From an uncultured Candidatus Saccharibacteria bacterium (GTDB taxonomy: Bacteria; Patescibacteriota; Saccharimonadia; Saccharimonadales; Saccharimonadaceae), in assembly GCA_937902295.1 (NCBI GenBank), contig CALGUM010000092.1, forward strand, positions 1-5,169: DNA of 5,169 nt. Reading direction: 5' to 3'. Under the pieces are notes generated by a model that was not told where the DNA came from, did no database searches, and saw only the letters and a list, made by a program, of their open reading frames with translations. The position numbers were made by a program, and so were the translations under genes. Shown in pieces: positions 1 to 4,644 of this stretch; positions within the stretch are counted from its first letter, which is position 1, and each line of letters opens with the position of its first letter.

Positions 1-315
1 ATCGGTGCGATACCGCCGCTTATTCACAGTGTCTTCGCAGAGCGGATCGACGAACGTATCGACATGGCCACTCGCTTGCCATACTTTTTGATTCATGAGA
101 ATAGCCGCGTCGATCCCATACATGTCATCACGCTCTTCCACAAAGTGTCGCCACCATAATTGCATAATATTGCGCTTGAGAGCCACTCCAAGCGGACCAT
201 AGTCCCATGTACCACTGAGACCGCCATACACGTCACTGCCTGGATAAATAAATCCGCGCCGTTTCGCAAGACTCACGATTGCTTCCATTTTTTCGTTCTT
301 CAGATTCTTTGCCAT
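1..315 (-). CDS. glyS: Glycyl-tRNA synthetase, dimeric class II type, N-terminal fragment (cut by left window edge)
   Basis: Charges tRNA-Gly with glycine in the cytoplasm. Only the first 105 codons are inside the window and the frame stays open to base 1. The translation begins MAKNLKNEKMEAIVSLAKRR and continues with the hallmark N-terminal block of the alpha2 (eukaryote/archaeal/Gram-positive type) enzyme: RGFIYPGSDVYGGLSG at about residues 20-35, then the WDYGPLG block at about 37-43, WW at 54-55, and the segment around residues 65-85 containing MYGIDAAILMN and ASGHVDTF. It is not the alpha2beta2 GlyQ/GlyS type found in E. coli. The wording of this block closely resembles CPR bacterial enzymes as I remember them. 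ATG at 315 is chosen because an extended -10 box lies just upstream. ATG at 288 (residue 10) also fits the family and would give a normal leader of about 30 bases. It lies 64 bases downstream of recO, with no clear terminator between. Confidence 0.96.
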   Translation of the reverse strand, partial: MAKNLKNEKMEAIVSLAKRRGFIYPGSDVYGGLSGTWDYGPLGVALKRNIMQLWWRHFVEERDDMYGIDAAILMNQKVWQASGHVDTFVDPLCEDTVNKRRYRTD

Positions 316-330
316 ACTACGTGATAGTAT
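314..330. repeat. Inverted repeat across the glyS -10 box and start codon
   Basis: On the plus strand ATACTA (314-319) and TAGTAT (325-330) are exact reverse complements separated by five bases. The right arm overlaps the -10 box and the left arm includes the AT of the glyS ATG. It could be an operator for a repressor covering promoter and start. Six A/T-rich base pairs can also arise by chance, so function is uncertain. Confidence 0.4.
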
Positions 331-334
331 AGCA
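326..334 (-). promoter_or_regulatory. Extended -10 promoter for glyS
   Basis: Read on the minus strand, TGC-TATACT is an extended -10 box (TGn plus 5 of 6 matches to TATAAT) ending 10 bases before the ATG at 315. No recognisable -35 lies 16-18 bases further upstream, which is typical of extended -10 promoters. A start about seven bases downstream would leave a leader of only about four bases and no Shine-Dalgarno sequence. The promoter call rests on sequence match only. Confidence 0.5.
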
Positions 335-379
335 CATCGTCTCTGTTACTATCGTATCTCTCGCCTGTATACTGGGGAG

Positions 380-1057
380 TCAATCTACCGCTGCATGTTG
401 TCGAGCGACCGTGGCCACAACTGCAACTAACTCCGCAATGCCGCTTACATGTCGTGCTACATGCAGTGGTCGCGTCGCAAGCAGACGCAGGAGCTTGATA
501 TGATTTGCCGTTATCTCACCCGACGTGTCGACAATAAACGTCTTCTCTTGTGCATCATACCGATATGCATGATCCGGTTGGAGTGGCTCACCGTTTCTAT
601 CACGCTGTACGTTGAGCTCATCCCCCATCAGTCGACTATACTGCAGGTAAAACCACGCCTTTGAAAGTGACAAATTAGTATGCGCATCGTCTGTCGCCAT
701 GAGCACCTCACGCACCACGTCATACCAATCAGAGCTATCGATATGCTCACTCGCGCGTGCAACTAATTTAAAGACCGTATAGACAAACATCAACCTGTCA
801 TAATCACCCATGACACCCTGATAAAACTTAATCATACGAGCCGAGCTAAGAATGTATAGTTCACCTTTTCCAGAGCGAAGCAGCACGTCTGACTCAGCTA
901 ATAATTCTATCCCGCCCGCTAGCTTGGAGCGTGGTTTTCGTACCCCTCTTGCGATAACGCTCTTTTTGCCGCCTGGTGTAATAAGCTGGAGTATCCGGTC
1001 GCTTTCACCATAATCAGTCCGGCGTAACACTATCGCCTGCGTACGTTCAGCCTTCAT
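380..1057 (-). CDS. recO: DNA repair protein RecO
   Basis: RecO works with RecR (and RecF) in the cytoplasm to load RecA onto SSB-coated single-stranded DNA and to anneal complementary strands during recombinational repair. At 225 residues it is slightly short for the family. The N-terminal OB-fold (about 1-80) is clear: [16 protein letters not shown] at 8-23, the basic block [13 protein letters not shown] at 36-48, then a strand-rich stretch with EL-YILSSA near 65-72. The rest (about 85-225) is the helical RecO C-terminal domain. The protein contains no cysteine, so the four-Cys zinc site of many Gram-positive RecOs is absent, as it is in E. coli RecO. The ATG overlaps the TGA of the upstream receiver gene (ATGA), and an AAAGG Shine-Dalgarno sits seven bases before it, so translation is probably coupled. 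Identity is secure for the N-terminus and supported by length and fold pattern for the remainder. Confidence 0.91.
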   Translation of the reverse strand: MKAERTQAIVLRRTDYGESDRILQLITPGGKKSVIARGVRKPRSKLAGGIELLAESDVLLRSGKGELYILSSARMIKFYQGVMGDYDRLMFVYTVFKLVARASEHIDSSDWYDVVREVLMATDDAHTNLSLSKAWFYLQYSRLMGDELNVQRDRNGEPLQPDHAYRYDAQEKTFIVDTSGEITANHIKLLRLLATRPLHVARHVSGIAELVAVVATVARQHAAVD

Positions 1058-1422
1058 ACACCCGCCTTTTTCAAGGCATATACAGTATCGTATGGATGCA
1101 TCGTCGTTTTATCAAGTACCGCGACTACTCCGTACTGTTCAAGGATAGCCTTTTGCAGACTATCTGCCTGTGCGGTGTAGAGCACCACCGGCACGTGCGC
1201 GGTATCTTCACTTGATTGCAGTTCGTGAAGTAAGGTCATCACAGTGTTGTGAGACAAGAGCATATCTGCCACAAGAGCGTCACACATCTTGGTATCAATG
1301 CTTTCGATCGCTGCATATGCATCACGTACCCAACTTACCTCATACCCCTCTGAGCGTAGGATACGCTGCTGCTGTGCGGCATACCACGTATCATCCTCCA
1401 CAAGCAGAATGCTGCGACTCAT
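1054..1422 (-). CDS. Stand-alone receiver-domain response regulator (CheY-like)
   Basis: A single receiver domain of 122 residues with no output domain, so it should act by protein-protein contact or pass phosphate on, rather than bind DNA directly. The receiver landmarks are in order: acidic pocket E9-D10-D11 after the first strand (SILLVEDD), phospho-acceptor D53 in LVADMLL, switch threonine T83 in VVLYTA, and the conserved lysine K105 in VLDKT. The usual proline after that lysine is replaced by threonine. The domain ends at residue 122 immediately after the last helix. Its ATG overlaps the TGA of the upstream kinase (ATGA), making the kinase its obvious partner, and its own TGA overlaps the recO ATG. 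No convincing Shine-Dalgarno precedes the start, so translation probably relies on stop-start coupling. The output target is unknown. Confidence 0.93.
   Translation of the reverse strand: MSRSILLVEDDTWYAAQQQRILRSEGYEVSWVRDAYAAIESIDTKMCDALVADMLLSHNTVMTLLHELQSSEDTAHVPVVLYTAQADSLQKAILEQYGVVAVLDKTTMHPYDTVYALKKAGV
1064..1077 (-). promoter_or_regulatory. recO Shine-Dalgarno inside a small GAAA-tetraloop hairpin
   Basis: On the minus strand GCCTT (1077-1073), GAAA (1072-1069) and AAGGC (1068-1064) form a perfect five-pair stem closed by a GNRA-type tetraloop. The recO Shine-Dalgarno AAAGG (1069-1065), seven bases before the ATG at 1057, lies in the 3' arm and loop. A ribosome finishing the receiver gene would open the stem, so the structure would make recO translation depend on translation of the upstream gene. 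This is inference from the sequence. Confidence 0.5.
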
Positions 1423-2120
1423 AACAATGATAGCTGCTCTGATACTGGCAGTGTTAAGTAATACGTCATACCGTTGCGATGTCGCTTTGAGCCGATGTTC
1501 GCTTGCATGATCTCGGCAAATCGCACAGCAATATGAAGGCCAATTCCACTCGACTCTGGACGCCCTGTCACCACGTGGGTACGCGTCAAGGCACGACGCG
1601 TGACGAGTGGACCTCGATCTCGCACACCCACCAACACCTGGGAGGCGCGTTGGGTGACATCGATCATGACAGGTGCCTGCTCCCCACCATAATGCAACGC
1701 GTTATCCACAAATCCAAGAATGACGCGGCGCAGTAAATCCCGATTCGCGACCACGAGTGGCGGACGGCGACGGAGGCGCACGTGAATATCTTTGCCGTGC
1801 AGCGCAAACATCGGCATCATTTCATGCGCAACTTCTTCGCACATTTGCTGCACATTGAGTGGTTCGAGTTCGAAAAGAGTATTCGAAAGTGCGGCAGTTT
1901 TCGTCAAATTGCTTGTAAGCCGTAATGACCGTTCAGCTGTCAGGATAATTTGGTCTATAAGTAGACGATCGCTTTCGACACTGCATTCGCTACGCAGCTC
2001 AAGTGCCAATTGACGTATGAGTGCTGTTGGCGATTTCAGCTCATGCGCTGCGCCAATCACACCAAACGACTCACCCGAAAAAAGTGAGTCGTGTGTCTGT
2101 CCGGTACCCCTCCATGTCAT
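1419..2120 (-). CDS. Minimal soluble sensor-less histidine kinase (HisKA-HATPase_c)
   Basis: A 233-residue histidine kinase with no transmembrane segment and no sensory domain. The H-box AAHELKSP gives phospho-acceptor H26, with the dimerisation helices at about 18-80. The HATPase domain follows: N-box with N140 in [10 protein letters not shown]1-box at D168 (VRDRGPL) and G2-box at 191-195 (SGIGL), ending in the expected TYYLTLP strand. G1 lacks the second glycine of DxGxG (leucine instead), and the F-box/ATP-lid between 172 and 189 has no FxxF pattern, so activity may be low or the lid altered. ATG at 2120 is taken because a -10-like box lies six bases upstream. Residues 1-16 look unstructured, and GTG at 2060 (residue 21) is a less likely start because it removes the turn before the H-box. 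It overlaps the receiver gene by four bases. The input signal is not visible and must come from a partner protein or ligand. Confidence 0.9.
   Translation of the reverse strand: MTWRGTGQTHDSLFSGESFGVIGAAHELKSPTALIRQLALELRSECSVESDRLLIDQIILTAERSLRLTSNLTKTAALSNTLFELEPLNVQQMCEEVAHEMMPMFALHGKDIHVRLRRRPPLVVANRDLLRRVILGFVDNALHYGGEQAPVMIDVTQRASQVLVGVRDRGPLVTRRALTRTHVVTGRPESSGIGLHIAVRFAEIMQANIGSKRHRNGMTYYLTLPVSEQLSLL
2066..2092 (-). repeat. Nine-base-pair perfect hairpin in the 5' end of the kinase gene
   Basis: ACGACTCAC (2066-2074) and GTGAGTCGT (2084-2092) are exact reverse complements separated by nine bases that read TTTTTTCGG on the coding strand. The element covers kinase codons 10-19, upstream of the H-box. 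It is the longest perfect stem I noticed in the window. In RNA it could limit early elongation or hide an internal start; in DNA it could be a protein-binding palindrome. No run of T follows the stem in the direction of transcription, so it is not a standard terminator. Confidence 0.5.
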
Positions 2121-2126
2121 GCTTCT

Positions 2127-2135
2127 ATAGTAACA
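2127..2135 (-). promoter_or_regulatory. Extended -10-like promoter for the kinase-receiver-recO genes
   Basis: On the minus strand TGT-TACTAT (TGn plus 4 of 6 matches to TATAAT) ends exactly six bases before the kinase ATG at 2120. No good -35 is seen. The geometry predicts transcription starting at or next to the A of ATG, giving a leaderless message for the kinase. It sits in the 38-base gap after the preceding gene. Support is moderate because the box is imperfect; the identical spacing at the upstream promoter strengthens it. Confidence 0.45.
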
Positions 2136-2158
2136 CGACGATGCATGGGTTGATATTG

Positions 2159-2815
2159 CTACTGGTTGAAATTAACTGTCGCGATAAGGCTGTCAAAATC
2201 TGACGTAAAGGTGTTGGCGTCCGTTCGAAGTGTAAGTGTTTTGTCGCGCAGCTTATACACAACTGCCGAGCCACGAATATTCTGAGTAAAATTACCATCG
2301 AACCGTGTACCTACGTTACCTTGTGACTGTGTTGCAGAAGATCGCAGGTCACCATTATTTACTTTTGATCGGTAGCTGTCGATCACCTGGTCGTAATCGC
2401 GCTCCTCAATGGTTACACGAAGGGCAAACTGCTCACTTGCACTGATACGAGGTACTGTCACAGGGTGTAGATAGGCCTCGTACTTGCCACCTCGAGTTGG
2501 ATCGGAGGCAACATACACGCTCCATGTTTTTGGATATTTAAATGTGACGCGGCCATAATCATCTGGACCCACAAAGTCACGATTCGGTTCTTTTTCTCGA
2601 TCAGCAAAACGCTCTTCTAGTTCATCTTGCTGTTCTTTTTGCGCCTCAAGCACCGCCACTTGAACCTGTCCGTTCACGTCGTTACTTGCTTTTTGATACT
2701 CAGTATAGGCCCAAATCGAGAGGCCGCCAAATAGTATCGTCGCAACTGACAAGATGATCACCATGATCAGCATAATAGATACGCCGCCTGTTTCGTATTT
2801 GTGTAATGTATTCAT
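2159..2815 (-). CDS. Single-pass membrane protein with coiled coil and probable PsbP-like extracytoplasmic domain
   Basis: The function is not recognised. The 218-residue product has a short basic cytoplasmic head (MNTLHKYETGG), one hydrophobic helix at about 12-36 ending in WAY, a charged helical stretch rich in Q, E and K at about 41-76 that should form a coiled coil, and a globular domain from about 87 to the end. That domain opens with VTFKYPKTWSVYV and closes with FDSLIATVNF, the start and end pattern of PsbP-like lipoprotein domains (a family resemblance, not a proven match). Predicted topology is N-in, C-out. ATG at 2815 is preferred because a TTTACA-17-TATAAT promoter lies six bases upstream. 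An in-frame TTG at 2857 would overlap the TGA of the methyltransferase but would place the promoter inside coding sequence and add an unlikely polar extension. The TAG stop is 38 bases before the kinase start, so a role as an upstream envelope sensor is possible but unproven. Confidence 0.86.
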   Translation of the reverse strand: MNTLHKYETGGVSIMLIMVIILSVATILFGGLSIWAYTEYQKASNDVNGQVQVAVLEAQKEQQDELEERFADREKEPNRDFVGPDDYGRVTFKYPKTWSVYVASDPTRGGKYEAYLHPVTVPRISASEQFALRVTIEERDYDQVIDSYRSKVNNGDLRSSATQSQGNVGTRFDGNFTQNIRGSAVVYKLRDKTLTLRTDANTFTSDFDSLIATVNFNQ

Positions 2816-2821
2816 ACGGTC

Positions 2822-2850
2822 ATTATACTTATGGCTTGTGTTGGTGTAAA
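2822..2850 (-). promoter_or_regulatory. Strong sigma70-type promoter placed six bases before the ATG at 2815
   Basis: On the minus strand the -35 is TTTACA (2850-2845, 5 of 6 matches), the spacer is 17 bases and the -10 is a perfect TATAAT (2827-2822). The six bases GACCGT then lead to the ATG at 2815, so transcription should begin at or beside the start codon. It lies directly after the methyltransferase stop codon. This is the best promoter in the window and could drive the PsbP-like gene and read on into kinase, receiver and recO. Confidence 0.75.
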
Positions 2851-2853
2851 GCG

Positions 2854-3357
2854 TCAAACTCTATAGAGGAAATACGCACGGTGCGTCGCTACCGCCTTTT
2901 GGTCAGGCACTGCGAAGCCGAAACTTACCAAATCAATCCGTTTGTCGAGTCGCCGCGCCTCTTTTTCGACCTTACGATATATTTTCTTAATATCACGAGA
3001 ATCACCAAATACATACACGACAGTAGTCTCTTCGGGAAATGGTGCCCACCAAAAGTTGCGCAGTTTAACGCGAACAGTTTTGCGATAGTGCCGAAGGCGT
3101 AGCCACGAGATCCCTACAAGAATTGGATTAATTTCATATCCCACCGCACGCGCGGAGGTTTTTGCAACTTCGCGCAGCACTGCCCCATCACCGCTTCCGA
3201 TATCGAGCACCGTGTCTTCGGCAGTGAGTGGCCGTAGCGTAGTAAATGCCTCGCGAGTTTCTTGCCGCTTAGAAGGCACGTAGGGAGCGCCGGTCAATGC
3301 GGTCAACAAGAATAACATCACAATCCCTACAAAAATATATCCTAAGATGCTTATCAT
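2854..3357 (-). CDS. Membrane-anchored class I SAM methyltransferase, ATPSCKMT/FAM173-like
   Basis: A 167-residue protein with an N-terminal hydrophobic helix (about 2-22), then GAPYVPSKRQ at 23-32 and a Rossmann-type methyltransferase core. SAM-binding motif I is VLDIGSGDG at 50-58, and the second strand ends in the ribose-binding acid E75 within VGYEINPILV (72-81). The layout of one membrane helix, a (V/A)P-YVPS block, DIGSGDG and GYE-NP matches the family of human ATPSCKMT and ANTKMT, which methylate lysines on the ATP synthase c-subunit and the ADP/ATP carrier. Where those proteins have a D-L-W motif after the third strand, this one has RNFWW at 100-104. The bacterial substrate is unknown; a membrane protein near the inner leaflet is likely. 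The ATG overlaps the xseB TGA by four bases, with no Shine-Dalgarno seen. It is too short for a lipid or rRNA methyltransferase with an added recognition domain. Confidence 0.88.
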   Translation of the reverse strand: MISILGYIFVGIVMLFLLTALTGAPYVPSKRQETREAFTTLRPLTAEDTVLDIGSGDGAVLREVAKTSARAVGYEINPILVGISWLRLRHYRKTVRVKLRNFWWAPFPEETTVVYVFGDSRDIKKIYRKVEKEARRLDKRIDLVSFGFAVPDQKAVATHRAYFLYRV

Positions 3358-3557
3358 TGTGTTTCGCTACTGTCGAGTCGCGTGATAGTGTTTTTTAGTG
3401 ATGCAAGATCGTCTTGGATTTCCAATGCAAGAGTTTGTGCTTTTTCGTACTGATCTAGTGCGGATTCTAACTCAAACTCTTCGCCGTCAAACCATGCCAC
3501 AATTTTCTCTAGTTCAATAATTTTTTGTTCGATAGTTTGTGAATTATTTTGGCTCAT
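3354..3557 (-). CDS. xseB: Exonuclease VII small subunit
   Basis: XseB binds several copies to the coiled-coil arm of XseA to make exonuclease VII, which degrades single-stranded DNA from both ends to short oligonucleotides. The 67-residue product is close to the normal family length (E. coli about 80). It has the two-helix pattern of the family: a first helix with EQKIIELEKIVAWFDGEE (about 10-27) followed by LESALDQYEKAQTLALEIQ (about 30-48), matching the conserved E-LE-IV and LE-AL--YE-G signatures, with A-Q in place of the usual G. A short polar tail follows. It starts inside the end of xseA (14-base overlap) behind a strong Shine-Dalgarno and ends in an ATGA overlap with the methyltransferase gene. 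Confidence 0.94.
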   Translation of the reverse strand: MSQNNSQTIEQKIIELEKIVAWFDGEEFELESALDQYEKAQTLALEIQDDLASLKNTITRLDSSETQ

Positions 3558-4644
3558 ATGTTTGCACCTCCGCTGTTAGTGTATGTGTATACGTCTCGAT
3601 TTCTATTGTACTACCGGGATGAGGGTCACCACGCATCAGTGCATAGCCCCGTTCCAGCACACGTCGCGGATCATACGACCGCAACACCTGTGTTAGCCTC
3701 TCAACTTTCTCAAGTGAGGCCTCACACTTACTCGCGATATGTGTGAGCGCATCCTCTTGCAGTGATGCGACATACTGCGACCTCTGACCCACTATCTGTA
3801 CAATGCGTAGCGACAAATTGCCCACCCTGTCTGCAGCACGCGCAGCGACATCTTTTTTGTCAGGAACCAGCAGCTGCGCTGCATTACTCGGGGTCGCTGC
3901 ACGCACATCGGCCACGAGATCACACAGTGTCGTATCTGTTTCATGCCCAACTCCTACAAGCGTAGGAGTGCGACTCGCCGCCACGGCACGCACGAGGGCT
4001 TCGTCATTAAAGGCGCTCAGATCATCTGCGCTTCCCCCACCTCGAATTATTACTATTGCATCGAGCTGAGTTTCAGACTGGTTAAGCGCAGCAAGCCCAC
4101 CTAGCAGTGCGTCAGGTGCATCAATACCCTGTACGCGAGTATGATACACGCTAAATTCAACACCACCCCAACGCTCGTCCACGATTTTCATAAAATCCGC
4201 ATACCCCGCAGACTCTACACTCGCGAGTACTCCCACGCGCCGTGGCATGATCGGTAGCGTACGTTTGCGGTCTGGCGCAAACAACCCTTCTTTATCCAGT
4301 GTTGCCTTGAGCAGCTCGAACCCTCGTTTGATACTTCCTTCGCCTGCTGGCTTAATCGCATCAACGGTAATGCTAAATTTACCAAATGTTGTGAGTTTTG
4401 GACGCCCTTTTATGATCACCTTCATGCCATCTTCTAACGGCACGCGCAGTGCAAAGAGCATCATAAAACAACCGACACTAGCCTGCGAATCTTTGAGGTT
4501 AAAAAAGACAAGCTTACCTTGATTGACTTTAAATGATTCCACCTCGCCCTCGAGTAATACACTCGGATACGCATATTCAAGTGTTTGGTTCGTGACTGCT
4601 ATGAAGTCCGAGACGCTAAATAGTAGTTGGAGGTTTTTTTCCAT
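3544..4644 (-). CDS. xseA: Exonuclease VII large subunit
   Basis: Catalytic subunit of exonuclease VII, a cytoplasmic metal-independent nuclease for single-stranded DNA used in repair. The 366-residue product is complete. An N-terminal OB-fold (about 9-100) contains FSVSDF, LEGEVESFKV (31-40) and VFFNLKDSQA (46-55). The catalytic domain carries the family signatures RGGGS (201-205), FNDE (212-215), VGHETD (232-237), D242 and the VRAATPS block (247-253). The closing LERGYALMR motif (330-338) is present. The protein is about 90 residues shorter than E. coli XseA (456), and the loss is mostly in the helical coiled-coil segment (about 255-320) that binds XseB, so fewer small subunits may dock. 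ATG at 4644 lies 29 bases inside the upstream membrane-protein gene with only a weak AGG before it. It overlaps xseB by 14 bases, consistent with coordinated synthesis of the two subunits. Confidence 0.97.
   Translation of the reverse strand: MEKNLQLLFSVSDFIAVTNQTLEYAYPSVLLEGEVESFKVNQGKLVFFNLKDSQASVGCFMMLFALRVPLEDGMKVIIKGRPKLTTFGKFSITVDAIKPAGEGSIKRGFELLKATLDKEGLFAPDRKRTLPIMPRRVGVLASVESAGYADFMKIVDERWGGVEFSVYHTRVQGIDAPDALLGGLAALNQSETQLDAIVIIRGGGSADDLSAFNDEALVRAVAASRTPTLVGVGHETDTTLCDLVADVRAATPSNAAQLLVPDKKDVAARAADRVGNLSLRIVQIVGQRSQYVASLQEDALTHIASKCEASLEKVERLTQVLRSYDPRRVLERGYALMRGDPHPGSTIEIETYTHTLTAEVQTYEPK
3565..3571 (-). promoter_or_regulatory. Strong Shine-Dalgarno for xseB inside xseA
   Basis: On the minus strand GGAGGTG sits seven bases before the xseB ATG at 3557, within the last codons of xseA. 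It is a near-full match to the anti-Shine-Dalgarno consensus and fixes the xseB start. It also shows that this organism uses ordinary Shine-Dalgarno initiation inside operons, in contrast to the bare starts next to promoters elsewhere in the window. Confidence 0.85.
3950..3969 (-). repeat. Eight-base-pair perfect hairpin inside xseA
   Basis: ACTCCTAC (3950-3957) and GTAGGAGT (3962-3969) are exact reverse complements with a four-base loop. The element lies in the codons for TPTLVGV just before the catalytic GHETD motif. It may slow translation or arise by chance from codon choice; no regulatory role can be shown. Confidence 0.35.

Noticed and set aside
366..371. TATACA -10-like box just after the recO stop as a second glyS promoter.
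   Set aside because: Only an isolated 5-of-6 match without TGn or a -35; the extended -10 at 326-334 is better placed.
316..379. Transcription terminator or T-box leader between recO and glyS.
   Set aside because: No GC-rich stem followed by a T run on the minus strand, and the 64-base gap is too short for a T-box.
1581..1601. ACGCGTC/GACGCGT inverted repeat as an operator.
   Set aside because: It lies deep inside the kinase coding sequence and arises from repeated Thr-Arg codons (ACG CGT), itself a palindrome. Kept only as a note to the altered lid region.
449..2203. Several plus-strand open frames of 60-84 codons opposite recO, the receiver and the kinase.
   Set aside because: They lie antisense to genes with clear family motifs, show no family signature or ribosome site, and have compositions expected of reverse-strand shadows.
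2700..2815. Type IV pilin-like N-terminus in the membrane protein.
   Set aside because: There is a GG before the hydrophobic helix but no conserved glutamate at +5 and no typical prepilin cleavage context; a plain membrane anchor fits better.
2816..2857. A TTG start at 2857 giving the PsbP-like protein 14 extra residues.
   Set aside because: The extension is polar and unlike a normal head before a membrane helix, and the consensus promoter would lie inside it. It remains possible because TTG overlaps the preceding TGA.
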